DNA of 64,000 nucleotides from Streptomyces sp. CA-210063. Lineage in GTDB: Bacteria > Actinomycetota > Actinomycetes > Streptomycetales > Streptomycetaceae. Positions within the stretch are counted from its first letter, which is position 1; each line of letters starts with the position of its first letter. The notes beneath the pieces were generated by a model, which had not been told where the DNA came from, ran no database searches, and saw only the letters and a program-made list of their open reading frames with translations. Below, piece by piece: positions 51,863-60,516 of this stretch. The stretch is from positions 1-64,000 of the forward strand of contig NZ_CP102512.1 in assembly GCF_024612015.1 (NCBI RefSeq), in the 5' to 3' direction. A program made the translations under genes and the position numbers.

Positions 51863-52768
51863 TCAGGGAACCAGTACCAGTCGTCCCCGTACCCCGCCCT
51901 CCGCCAGGTGGGCGTGGGCCTTCGCGGCCTCGGCGAGGGGGTAGGTCTGGGCGACGCGGGACGTCAGGACGCCCTTGTCCGCGAGGGCGACCAGGGCCGC
52001 GAGGCGAGGGCCGTCGGTGGCGATGACGCCGACGGAAGTGGGGCGGATGCCGCGCGTGGGCGCCGGTTCGGCGCCGAAGCGCAAGCCTACGAAGGCGCCG
52101 CCGTCGCGGACCCAGGACAGGGCCGTGTCGCCGAGGATGGCCGTGTCCAGGACCGCGTCCACGCTTGCCGGTCCGGCGGTGGTCGAGGTGAAGTGGGCGG
52201 CGCCCAGGGAGCGTACGTACTCCTCGTCAGTCTCGCGGGCCAGGGCCGTGACCTCGATGCGCTGGTGGACGGCGAGCTGGACGGCGTAGGCGCCGACCGC
52301 GCCCGCCGCGCCGGTCACCAGGAGGCTCTGGCCGGGGCTGAGGTCGAGGAGGTCGAGGCACTGGGCGGCGGTGCGGGCGTTGAGGGGAAGGGTGGCGGCG
52401 AGGGTGGTGTCCCAGCTCTTGGGGGCCCTGGCCGCCGCGTCGGCGTCGACGATCAGGTACTCCGCGTGGGTGCCCGTGCCGAGGGGCTTGAACAGGCCGG
52501 GCGCCAGGGCCACCACCTCGTCGCCGGCCTTCCAGTGAGCGTCCTGGCCTGCCGCGTCGACCGTTCCTGCCACGTCCCAGCCGAGGGCGAATCGTCCGCC
52601 CGCTTCGCCGTAGGCGCCTGAACGAGCGCCCGCATCCACGGGGTTGAGGGCCGCGGCCGCCACCTTGATCCGTATCTGGCCGGTGGCCGGTTCCGGGATC
52701 TCGGTCTCAATGATCTCCACGGCCTCGGGTCCGCCGAAGGTCGTCACCACTGCGGTGCGCATGCTCAT
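51863..52768 (-). CDS. NADP-dependent quinone-oxidoreductase-like protein
   Basis: 301 aa from the ATG at 52768 (MSMRT; a second ATG two residues on). GroES-like N-terminal domain (ALNPVDAGARSGAYG), then Rossmann domain with LLVTGAAGAVGAYAVQLA near residue 146. No zinc ligands, so this is the zeta-crystallin/quinone reductase type of MDR. It is divergent from an HxlR regulator, with two palindromes between, which is a common pairing for electrophile or redox-stress response. Confidence 0.9.
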   Translation of the reverse strand: MSMRTAVVTTFGGPEAVEIIETEIPEPATGQIRIKVAAAALNPVDAGARSGAYGEAGGRFALGWDVAGTVDAAGQDAHWKAGDEVVALAPGLFKPLGTGTHAEYLIVDADAAARAPKSWDTTLAATLPLNARTAAQCLDLLDLSPGQSLLVTGAAGAVGAYAVQLAVHQRIEVTALARETDEEYVRSLGAAHFTSTTAGPASVDAVLDTAILGDTALSWVRDGGAFVGLRFGAEPAPTRGIRPTSVGVIATDGPRLAALVALADKGVLTSRVAQTYPLAEAAKAHAHLAEGGVRGRLVLVP

Positions 52769-52872
52769 GTCGTGTCTCCAAAAGAGTAGTTGACCAGAGA
52801 ACGGGAGCTTTTGCGAGGTATTGGCTCCCGTGGTCACAACCCTAGGAAGAGCTACTATGCATTCGTAAGTAG

Positions 52873-52905
52873 GCACCTGAAGGTGCGTACGTCACCTGGA
52901 GGTGA
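52873..52905. promoter_or_regulatory. Twin palindromic HxlR operators
   Basis: GCACCT-GA-AGGTGC (52873-52886) and TCACCT-GG-AGGTGA (52892-52905) are perfect 6-bp inverted repeats, 19 bp apart centre to centre, between the divergent oxidoreductase and HxlR genes. The second overlaps the hxlR ribosome-binding region, suggesting autoregulation. Confidence 0.7.
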
Positions 52906-52917
52906 ACCATCGCGACC

Positions 52918-53328
52918 ATGACGGCGGCGCAACGGCGCGAGCAGGCGCGGGCGGACTACGACGTGTTCATGAACGGGTGTCCGACCAACCAGCTGCTCAA
53001 CCGCATCAGCGACAAGTGGGTCAGTCTCGTCGTCGGCGCGCTCGCCGGCGGGTCGATGCGCTACAGCGACCTCGGGCGCCGGATCGCGGGCGTCAGCCCC
53101 AAGATGCTGACGCAGACGCTGCGTTCACTGGAGCGGGACGGTCTGGTGACGCGTACGGTCACCCCGTCCGTCCCTGTCCGGGTCGACTACGAGCTCACGC
53201 CTCTCGGCCACAGCCTGTGCCTGCTGCTCCTCGCCGTGGCAGCCTGGGCGGAGTCGCACATCGATGAGGTGCACGAGGCGCGGGAGCAGTACGACTTGAG
53301 CTCGGACGAAGGCCGCGCCGACCACTAG
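52918..53328 (+). CDS. HxlR-family redox/aldehyde-responsive regulator
   Basis: 136 aa. The winged helix matches HxlR: CPTNQLLNRISDKWVSLVVG (conserved Cys at residue 20), MRYSDLGRRIAGVSPKMLTQ, then LERDGLVTRTV. The conserved N-terminal Cys is the sensing residue in many members. It is divergent from the oxidoreductase it probably controls. Its TAG stop is part of the CTAG repeat at the IS5 insertion point, so the natural stop is preserved. Confidence 0.92.
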   Translation: MTAAQRREQARADYDVFMNGCPTNQLLNRISDKWVSLVVGALAGGSMRYSDLGRRIAGVSPKMLTQTLRSLERDGLVTRTVTPSVPVRVDYELTPLGHSLCLLLLAVAAWAESHIDEVHEAREQYDLSSDEGRADH

Positions 53329-54361
53329 GCCGTTTCTGATGGCTCTTGGACAGTGTCGCGGAGCCAGATGACGATTGCGGTGATGGTCAAGGTGCCGTTG
53401 AAGATGTAGTCGCGCTTGATGCCCCTATCGGGACACGCCCCCCGTTTCGGCGGCAGCACGCACCGCCTCAGACAGCAGTCGGCAGATCAAACGCAAGGCA
53501 CCAGGGCCAGTCGTATCGCGGGCCAGACCACCGCCCGAGGCGGCACCCCAACATCCTCACAGTCGTACCGGATGGCCACAGCGCGGAACTGCTTCCACTT
53601 GTTCACGCACCGCTCGACTGCGTTGCGACGGCGGTACTGGGACTTGTCGAAGGCCGGGGGCCGGCCTCCGGCTCGTCCCCGGCGCTTGCGATGAGCCCGC
53701 TGATCGTCGGGCTGCGCGATGGTGGCCTTGATCCCGCGTCGTCGCAGGTAGGCACGGTTCTCGCGGCTGGAGTACGCCTTGTCGCCGCGCACCCGGTCCG
53801 GCTGACTGCGCGGGCGGCCCGTGCCGCGGCGCCGGATGCGTAAACCGTCCAGCACCGGAGCGAACATCGGGCTGTCACCTCGCTGACCCCCCTTTTGCGG
53901 GTAGTCGGCCGTGGGCTTGCGTGGTGCTCCGGCCGCGTGCTGATGCGCCCGGCAGGAGGTGGAGTCGATGTTGACGGCCCACTCCTGCCGGTCCGCCTGG
54001 CGAGCAAGTGCCCTGTCCGGGTCACCGGCATCGGCCTCGATCTGTAACTCCTGAAGGATGGCCTGCCAGGTGCCGTCGGCCGACCAGCGACGGTGACGTT
54101 CGTAGACGGTCTGCCAGGGACCGTACCGTTCGGGCAGGTCAGGCCAGGGCACCCCGGGCCGGGCCCGGAACAGTACCCCGTTGATCACCCACCCTGCGGT
54201 GATCCGCCCACTGCCCGCCCGGCTTTCCGTTGCCGGGCAGGAGGGGTTCGATCTTCTGCCACTGCGCGTCCGTGAGTTCGTGTCGCCGCACCATACGAGC
54301 GTCCTGCCCGGCCAACCACGAGATCCATCCAGCCGACCAAGAGCCATCAGAAACGGCCTAG
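53325..54361 (-). mobile_element. IS5-family element with 25-bp perfect ends
   Basis: Perfect inverted repeats at 53325-53349 and 54337-54361 include CTAG at each outer edge, probably the target duplication. They enclose one transposase gene. Total about 1.03 kb. The left copy coincides with the hxlR stop codon. The right copy abuts a truncated gene fragment. Confidence 0.9.
53487..54294 (-). pseudogene. IS5-family transposase with 4-nt duplication
   Basis: The true N-terminus (ATG at 54294: MVRRHELTDAQWQKIEPLLP) is the DUF4096 domain. After HRRV a 4-nt repeat (GGTG) shifts the frame. The remainder (INGVLFRARPGVPWPDLPE, then VNIDSTSCRAHQHAAG, VRGDKAYSSRENRAYL, RRNAVERCVNKWKQFRA) contains all DDE residues and ends at 53487. 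It is probably inactive unless frameshifting restores it. Confidence 0.85.
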
Positions 54362-54483
54362 CGAAGCAGGTGGCCGATGGCCGCAGTTATCAGGAAATCC
54401 TCGACGACTTCGACTCCCTGGGCAGCGAGGCCCGGGGCCTGCTACGTGTCCTAACCCTCAACCGGGGTGCGGCGTCCACATGA
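54361..54483 (+). pseudogene. 3' fragment of a gene coupled to the HNH gene
   Basis: About 40 codons emerge from the IS5 right end (QVADGRSYQEILDDFDSLGS, then RGLLRVLTLN) and stop at the TGA at 54481-54483. The stop overlaps the ATG of the next gene (ATGA), so the two were an operon. The family cannot be identified from so little; the 5' part was lost at the IS. Confidence 0.5.
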
Positions 54484-55537
54484 TTTCGCTCGATCCCCCC
54501 GACATGCATGTCAAGGACACGCTGACGGCTAGGGGGTGTTTTGAAAGTCCAGTGCGGTGCCCGCGGTGTTCGGTGCGTGCCCTCGGCGTGCCGGACGAAG
54601 GCCCTCGATGGGGGTCCCCCCGCTCGAGCGAAGCCGAGAGTGGGGGAGGAGCTACTTGGGTCTTTGGCCGGTGCGGCGAGGGTGCGTGCCGGGCGCCGCG
54701 GGTGCTGTGCGGGGCTTTCAAAACACCCCCTAGCTGCACCGGCATGCAGGACCTCGACCTGAAGAAGAGGCTGCTGGTCAGGGAGTCAGATCTGTCTGCT
54801 GCGGAGAAGGCGTACACAGATGCTGCCGAACACAACGGCCTCTACGCTCTCGCCCTAGCAGCACAGGCCGCAGAGAAGCACAGCCCCGATCCCGATGGTG
54901 AGCAGCTACGGAGCCTGTACAGTGCCGGGCTGGTCGGTCGGAAAAACGGACGGATCAAGTATGACGAGCTCAAGGCTCGAGCACCGTTCGGTCGTTGTCT
55001 CCTGTGCGGCAACACCGAAATCGGCTCGCTGGACCACCACCTGCCCAAAGACTCGCTCCCGCTCTACACCATCTGCCCCGCTAATCTGGTGCCAGCCTGC
55101 GGCAAGTGCAACCAGGCCAAAGGGGACCGGATCGGCACCACCCCGAGCCAGCGCACCCTCCACCTGTACTATGACCGCCCGGGTGCAGCGGGACGCTATC
55201 TCATCGCTGACGTCCCGGGCTGGCCCGTGCAGTTCCGCATTCAGCCGCTGCCAGGATGGGACGCTGAGCTCAGCCAGCGCGTCGCACACCATTTCCGCGT
55301 CTTCGCCCTAGCGCAGCGATATATGCCGAGTTCTCCATATCGCCGCTGACCAGCAGCCAGTGGATCCACCAGAAGATATGGCGCGACGGCGGCCCACCAG
55401 CGCTGGCCGCGCACCTGCGAGAGGACGCTGACCAGCACGCCAGCACACACGGGCCCAACGCCTGGGACACCGCCCTGCGTTACGGGCTCGCCGACAGCGC
55501 CTGGTACCTCAACTACGGTGTGAACGAGACGCCATGA
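54480..55537 (+). pseudogene. HNH endonuclease, crossed in frame by a MITE and frameshifted near the end
   Basis: The ATG at 54480 overlaps the upstream stop. The core (from about 54,744) has a C-terminal HNH fold with CLLCGNTEIGSLDHHLPK and LVPACGKCNQAKGDR: two CxxC zinc pairs and the HH metal-site motif. A 201-bp MITE-like unit inserted at CTAG adds exactly 67 codons without breaking the frame. At 55318-55323 a TATATA tract carries an extra TA. The open frame stops at 55349, but the sense frame continues (EFSISPLTSSQWIHQKIWRD to YGVNETP) to the TGA at 55535-55537. It is probably part of a defence or mobile module. An alternative start at the ATG at 54744 would omit the MITE. Confidence 0.75.
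54529..54733. mobile_element. MITE of about 200 bp with CTAG target duplication
   Basis: 15-bp perfect inverted ends (GGGGTGTTTTGAAAG at 54533-54547 and complement at 54715-54729) are flanked by CTAG at 54529-54532 and 54730-54733. There is no coding capacity of its own. An inner palindromic GGGGG/CCCCC segment near 54,610-54,645 resembles repeats common in Streptomyces. It would need a transposase in trans, probably an IS5-type enzyme given the CTAG target. Confidence 0.88.
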
Positions 55538-55809
55538 TCTCGGGAGTTCATTGACCCACAAGGTTGTTGCTGCGGTTGATCGGTGGCGGAACGGGCACCG
55601 GCCGCTTCCATCCCCTTCGGTCGATCGACTACACCGCACTCTGGCCGGACGATTGTCGGGTCGTACAGGGAACCAAGGAAGTCGATCTCGTCGAACCGTC
55701 CCCACCAGGGGCCACCCTCACCGCTCAGGTAGTCGAGAATATCGCGCCGCGTGAGTCTCGTGATCCGTTGCGTGCTGTGTGGTGCCGGGGAAGCGGGGAA
55801 CTGCGTCAT
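55513..55809 (-). pseudogene. AbiJ-N-terminal-domain-like fragment
   Basis: From the ATG at 55809, about 40 residues (ITRLTRRDILDYLSGEGGPW, then RFDEIDFLGSLYD) resemble the AbiJ_NTD3 domain of abortive-infection-like proteins. After about 55,690 the sequence is no longer similar (Pro/Gln-rich) and ends at 55513. Only the N-terminal helper domain remains. It converges with the HNH gene. Confidence 0.5.
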
Positions 55810-56015
55810 GCCCCAAGGATGGACGGCCGTCGGCTCACCCGGCGGGCGATTGAACATCTCGGCTCTCTCTTCGGCAAGTGACGTCGCTTGGCTTCCACTC
55901 TGCTCCACAGCCCCTCCTCGACGAATTGGGCCGGGTGGCTGGAGGCTCACCAACGACAGCATCGTGCCTTACATGACTTCAGGGCTCCGTGTCCTTGACC
56001 AGTGCTCATGCTTGA

Positions 56016-56378
56016 CAGCTGCAGATAAACCCGGCCGTCCGCTTCGCCTACGGCCTCATCGACACCGCCGCGCCCCCGGCCGGCCAGTTGGTGGGAGTAC
56101 TCACCCTGGGCATCCCGACCCAGGCCGCCGTACTCACCTCGGTGTTCGGCCGACTCACGCCGTACGAGGAGTCGCTGATGCTGCCCCGACTCGCCGAAAT
56201 CGAGAAGGACTTGATCCTCCGCCGCAAGAGAGCCGAGGAAGAGCAGTGGCTCGGCGAGATCGACGGCATCGACATGACCCTGACCTTCGTCCGCACCAAA
56301 CAAGCCGACGCCGCTCGACTCGCACATCGGTCACCCGTCGCCCTCGGCATCCCGACCACCCGTCCCCAGCGCAACTGA
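56016..56378 (+). pseudogene. Unrecognised C-terminal fragment
   Basis: Open from 56016 with no good start; ATG 56088 is the first. It reads NPAVRFAYGLIDTAAPPAGQ, then GRLTPYEESLMLPRLAEIEK and LILRRKRAEEEQWLGEIDGI, i.e. a globular part and a charged helix. It appears to be the end of a longer protein whose beginning is gone. I cannot assign a family. 55810-56015 has no gene. Confidence 0.4.
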
Positions 56379-56409
56379 CCACCACGATCGCCTCTCCGCC
56401 TCGGAGGTC

Positions 56410-57079
56410 CGAACGAACCCTCAGTGGGCCCCAGTGCCTTTCCCCGAAGGTGAGGTCCCGCCATAGCAAGAAGGGGTGGCCACCAATGAGGATGCCCGTC
56501 ATGACCAGGCCCGGTTCGGCGGCGAGCAGGTTCAGCAGGGTCTCGCGCTCGTCAGCCTTGGCCCCGGTCAGGGCGAAAGCGACGGGCAGGCCCCGGAGGG
56601 TGCACACCAGGTGCAGGCGCAGGCCCCAGAAGAAGCGGCTGTGACTGGCGCAGTACCCGTACTCGGCCCATCCGGCCGGGTCGGAGCGTTTCACGGCCTC
56701 AAGGGAGCGTCCGCACTCCACCGGCGTGGAGTCCACGATCCACACGTCGTCGCTCCACACGGAGGTGTCGGTGGCCAGTAGCCGGGGTGACCGATGCAAC
56801 AGCTCGGCGGCCTTGCGCAGCCGCTTGTTGTAGCCGGGGCCGTTGGGGCAGGTACGGGAAGAGATGCCGCAGGTGGGAGCGGGGGTGGCGGAGCCACCTG
56901 GCCTCGGAGGTGAGACCGCGCATGGCCTGCATCGTCGCGAGCGTGACCAGCTCGGCGTCGCTCAGCGGCGGGGTGATCTCCACCGTCGGCCGCCACGGAG
57001 CGAGATGCGGCGAGTCCCTTGGCAGATCCTCTGTCTTCACATGGAGTGCGGTCGCAAGGGAGTCCAACTCTGTCTTCAC
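56410..57079 (-). pseudogene. IS982-family transposase relic
   Basis: N-terminus from 57079 (MKTELDSLATALHV), then SDAELVTLATMQAMRGLTSE, LFPYLPQRP, a frame change, WIVDSTPVECGRS, AGWAEYGYCASHSRFFWGLR and HLVCTLRGLPVAFALT. This is the IS982 layout with the first catalytic Asp. At least one frameshift occurs, and the sequence breaks off after about 56,430 before the second Asp, so it is inactive. Confidence 0.82.
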
Positions 57080-57103
57080 ACAATGACGTTGGGCTTCCTC
57101 ACC

Positions 57104-57610
57104 TCATGTGCGCAGCCGATCCGTCCGCGTCGAGGTGTTCGGCGGGCTTGAACGACGTGTACGAGGCGACGGCGCCGCAAGGACGAGGACCGCGAAGGCG
57201 AGGACCGCGGCCGTCGTCCGGACGGCGTGGGCGATCTGCCAGCGGTCCCGGACGTCGGTCCAGTCGGAGGGCGGGGACTGGGCGTTCCAGTGGAGCTGGT
57301 CGGAGTTGATGGGCAGGTTGACGATGAGCGTGAGGCCGAGAACGAAGACCAGGAGCACGAGCGCGGCCACGGTCAGCCAGCGGGTGTCTGTTCGGTAGGT
57401 CTGGTAAGCCAGTACCGCGGTGGCGATCAGCGCCGGCAGGAGTGTGGCGACGGCGAGTTTGTCGAGGGCGTCGAGTTCGACCAGGCGGACCTGGGTGTAG
57501 ATGGTGCTGTCGAAGCTGCGCAGCGAGAGTTCCAGGACAAGGACCGACGTGAGGAATCCGGCGAACAGCCCCGCGAACACGAGGCTGACGAAACGGGCGT
57601 ACTTCGTCAT
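57104..57610 (-). CDS. DUF1772 integral membrane protein
   Basis: 168 aa from the ATG at 57610. Four hydrophobic spans (about residues 8-27, 52-70, 80-100, 135-155) and the conserved stretch IVNLPINSDQLHWN, then DWTDVRDRWQIAHAVRTTA. These mark DUF1772, the anthrone-oxygenase-like family. Function in this context is unknown. It is on the same strand as the oxidoreductase and ECF41 genes and might be part of their regulon, but no ECF41-type promoter was seen directly before it. Confidence 0.82.
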   Translation of the reverse strand: MTKYARFVSLVFAGLFAGFLTSVLVLELSLRSFDSTIYTQVRLVELDALDKLAVATLLPALIATAVLAYQTYRTDTRWLTVAALVLLVFVLGLTLIVNLPINSDQLHWNAQSPPSDWTDVRDRWQIAHAVRTTAAVLAFAVLVLAAPSPRTRRSSPPNTSTRTDRLRT

Positions 57611-57756
57611 GATCACGTTCTTTCGTGAGGGGTGACCCGGACGGCGAAGTGACGGGCGGGACGGCCGAGGCATTTTCACCACCTTGTTGGCTACCGTCGC
57701 GGATCGTCGCTCGCCTTCTCACCCGCAGCCCGGGTCGTGTGCGTGGCTGGTATTCG

Positions 57757-58425
57757 TCAGTTCGCGATTCCGACGACCTGCTCGATGGTGTCCGGCTGGT
57801 TCACCATGGCGAGCATGTGGTGGGCGACGTCGGCGCGTGGCACGGAGAACCCGCCCCGGATGTTGCGGTTCCACGCGGTCCGGTACGTGCCGGTCAGGGG
57901 CTTGTCGGTGAGCTTGGGCGGGCGCGACACCGTCCATTGCAGTCCGCTGTCGCGCAGGGTCTGCTCGGTGACGGCGAGGTCGGCGTAGTGCCGGCCGAAC
58001 ATGGCCCGGGTCAACGGGCCGCCCAGGTAGCGCATGAAGAAGCCGTCGCCGGGATCGTGCCTGGGTGGCGTCGACCGGCCAGGCACCGGCACCGGTCCGA
58101 CGGGTGCGGCGCTGACGATGATGATCCGCCGGACGTGCTCGGCATGCATCGCCGCGACGATCGCGCGGGTGCCACGCGAGGTGATGCCCGCGTCCGCGCG
58201 TGGGTTTCGCGGGCCGAGCGCGGACAGTACGGCGTCGGCGCCGCGTACCGCCGCGGCGAGCGTCCGCATGTCGGGTCGGGTGAGGTCGACGGCGACCGCC
58301 CGGACGCCGCCCGGCAGCTCACGTGGGCGGCGGGCCACGGCGGTCACGTCGTGCCCGCCGGCTACCGCCTGCTCGACCAGGTGCCGTCCGATACCGCCGG
58401 TGGCGGCCACGATCGTGAGTTTCAT
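57757..58425 (-). CDS. NmrA-like NAD(P)-binding oxidoreductase 1
   Basis: 222 aa. Atypical SDR: MKLTIVAATGGIGRHLVEQA gives the GxxGxxG dinucleotide site. The C-terminal part is short, as in NAD(P)-binding epimerase-like proteins. The start overlaps the previous gene's stop by 4 bp (ATGA), so the pair is co-translated. An oxidoreductase/epimerase beside an ECF41 sigma gene is the classic ECF41 neighbourhood. Confidence 0.88.
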   Translation of the reverse strand: MKLTIVAATGGIGRHLVEQAVAGGHDVTAVARRPRELPGGVRAVAVDLTRPDMRTLAAAVRGADAVLSALGPRNPRADAGITSRGTRAIVAAMHAEHVRRIIIVSAAPVGPVPVPGRSTPPRHDPGDGFFMRYLGGPLTRAMFGRHYADLAVTEQTLRDSGLQWTVSRPPKLTDKPLTGTYRTAWNRNIRGGFSVPRADVAHHMLAMVNQPDTIEQVVGIAN

Positions 58426-59255
58426 CGGGGTCCTCCCGCGGTGAAGGCGGCACGGTGGTCTTGCGCCCAGGTGGCGTACGTGCGTGCCGGGCGGCCCAGC
58501 AGCCGCCGCACGGTGTCGGTGGTGGGCCCGGCTTCGCGGGCGTAGTCGGCCAGCGAGCCGAGCAGCCGGTCGGGTACCTCCTCGGGCAGGCCGGCGGCGA
58601 GCATGCCGCGGCGGATCTCGTCCGGTGCGGCCTCGACGAACGACAGTGTCCGGTCGAGCGCCGCGCCGAGCGCGGCGACCTTCTCCGGCTGGCTCAGCGA
58701 CTGCTCTCCGGTGAGCAGGTACGTCTGACCGCGGTGCTGCGGGTGGGTCAGGGCGAGGGCGGCCACCGCGGCGATGTCACGCTCGTCGACGGTCGAGGTC
58801 CTCGCGTGCGGGTATGCCCCTCGCACGGTCCCGGTCGCCCGGATCTGGCCGGCCCAGGCCCGGGTGTTGGCGGCGAAATCGGCGCAGCGCAGGATCGTCC
58901 AGTCCAGGCCGCTTCCCTTGGCGACGTCCTCGACCGCGTGGAACTGCTTCCGGAAGCGTGCGTGCCCGGCCGGGTACTGCACGGTCACGGCGGACAGGAC
59001 GACCACTCTTGCCGCGCCCGTCTCGCGGGCGCGGGCCAACAGGTCGACAGCGGTGGATCCGGCGGCACGCGGGCTGAGCAGGATGGCCTCCACGCCGTCG
59101 AGGGTGGGAACCTTCGCGGGGTGGACGAGCTGTGTCCCCGCGGGGAATTCGGCGTGCGGGTCGCGGGTGACAGCGGCGACTTCCGCTCCCCCCTCGACCA
59201 GGAGGCGGACGGTTTCCCGGCCGACGACGCCGGTGGCCCCGGTAATCAGGATCAT
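58422..59255 (-). CDS. NmrA-like NAD(P)-binding oxidoreductase 2
   Basis: 277 aa. MILITGATGVVGRETVRLLV is the dinucleotide-binding motif. The middle region (FHAVEDVAKGSGLDWTILRC) and C-terminus match NmrA/TMR-type SDRs, which reduce quinones or sense redox state. Translation is coupled to the following smaller paralogue. It lies 161 bp downstream of the sigma gene, on the same strand. Confidence 0.9.
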   Translation of the reverse strand: MILITGATGVVGRETVRLLVEGGAEVAAVTRDPHAEFPAGTQLVHPAKVPTLDGVEAILLSPRAAGSTAVDLLARARETGAARVVVLSAVTVQYPAGHARFRKQFHAVEDVAKGSGLDWTILRCADFAANTRAWAGQIRATGTVRGAYPHARTSTVDERDIAAVAALALTHPQHRGQTYLLTGEQSLSQPEKVAALGAALDRTLSFVEAAPDEIRRGMLAAGLPEEVPDRLLGSLADYAREAGPTTDTVRRLLGRPARTYATWAQDHRAAFTAGGPR

Positions 59256-59416
59256 GACTGAACCCCCAGTAGGTGTGTCGATAGTCGATCTTGCGCGGTG
59301 GATGATCGCGGTTCGGATCGCGGGAAGACGTCACGGGCGAGCCGTGCGCCAGGATCATCGGCATGCGGCACTGAAACCTCCCGTTCCTGCCCTGTCAGGC
59401 TGGTCGGGGGGAGAGA

Positions 59417-60337
59417 TCACTGGGTTTTACGGGTCTGCTTCACTTCCTGGTCGACGGCCCAGGCGTCGGCGACCGGGCCGAGGTGGCTGAGCTTGTCGGG
59501 GTTGATGACTGCGCGGATGGTCTGGATCTGCCCGTCGAGTGTGTCGAGGGCGAGGATGTGGAGGATTTTGCCGTCGCGGTCGCGGAAGAGCGCGCCCGGC
59601 TGGCCGTTGACCTCGTGAGGTTCGAATGTGATGTCGATCCGGGCCATGAGCGGGTAGACGGTGGCGAGCAGCCTGGCCACGTTCTCGGCGCCGGTGACGG
59701 CCCTGGCCAGCTGCGGTGCCTTGCCACCGCCGTCCCCGATGAGCTGGACGTCGGCGGACAGCAGATTCTGCAGTCCGTCCACGTCTCCCTGCGTCAGTGC
59801 CTCGAAGAACCGCCTCGCCAGCTCCTGCCGCTCCTGGCGGTCCGCTTCGAACCGGGGCCGTCCCTCGTGCATGTGGCGGCGTGCCCGTACGAGCAGCTGT
59901 CGGCACGCGGCCTCTGAGCGCCCCACCGCGGCGGCGATCTCGTCGAAGCCGAAGGCGAAGACCTCCCGCAGCACGAACACCGACCGCTCCAGCGGACTGA
60001 GCCGCTCCAGGAGCAGCAGCGCCGCCATCGACACCGAGTCGGCCAGCTCCGCCGCGTGGGCCGGGTCCTCGTACGGATCGTCCAGCAGCGGCTCGGGCAA
60101 CCACGGTCCGACGTACTCCTCCCGCCGCACCCGGGCGGAGCGCAGCACGTCGATGGCAATCCGGGTCACCGTGGCTGACAAGAACGCCTTGGCCGACACG
60201 GGCCGGGTGGTCGAGGCGTCGTAGCGGAGCCAGGTTTCCTGCACCGCGTCCTCCGCCTCGCCCACGCTGCCCAGGATCCGGTACGCGATTGAGAACAGCA
60301 GCGGCCGCAGCTCCTCGAACTCCTCGACCTTGCTCAC
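59417..60337 (-). CDS. sigJ: ECF41 (SigJ-type) RNA polymerase sigma factor
   Basis: 306 aa from a GTG at 60335-60337 with GGGGGAG upstream; the frame extends further without support. Sigma-70 regions 2 (AYRILGSVGEAEDAVQETWLR) and 4 (FAFGFDEIAAAVGRSEAACR) are followed by the SnoaL-like C-terminal domain that defines ECF41. All three signature motifs are present: WLPEP, DGGGK and NPDKL. In this group the C-terminal extension replaces an anti-sigma factor and modulates activity. Two perfect ECF41-type promoters lie 0.7-0.8 kb upstream in front of the decarboxylase and DoxX genes. Confidence 0.95.
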   Translation of the reverse strand: MSKVEEFEELRPLLFSIAYRILGSVGEAEDAVQETWLRYDASTTRPVSAKAFLSATVTRIAIDVLRSARVRREEYVGPWLPEPLLDDPYEDPAHAAELADSVSMAALLLLERLSPLERSVFVLREVFAFGFDEIAAAVGRSEAACRQLLVRARRHMHEGRPRFEADRQERQELARRFFEALTQGDVDGLQNLLSADVQLIGDGGGKAPQLARAVTGAENVARLLATVYPLMARIDITFEPHEVNGQPGALFRDRDGKILHILALDTLDGQIQTIRAVINPDKLSHLGPVADAWAVDQEVKQTRKTQ

Positions 60338-60516
60338 GCCGACTCCCCCTTGCGGTCTGAGTGCCCGGCCGGACCCGCGCCGACGAGGCATCTTTCGAAG
60401 ATCATCCGATGTGTGAGCGGAGCGGACAACGCCCGCGCCCGCGGACGACCTGATGGCCTTGAGCATGGCGTCCCGGCCCCGGCAGGCCTGACCCGGGCCA
60501 GGGGTGCGGTGGCGGT

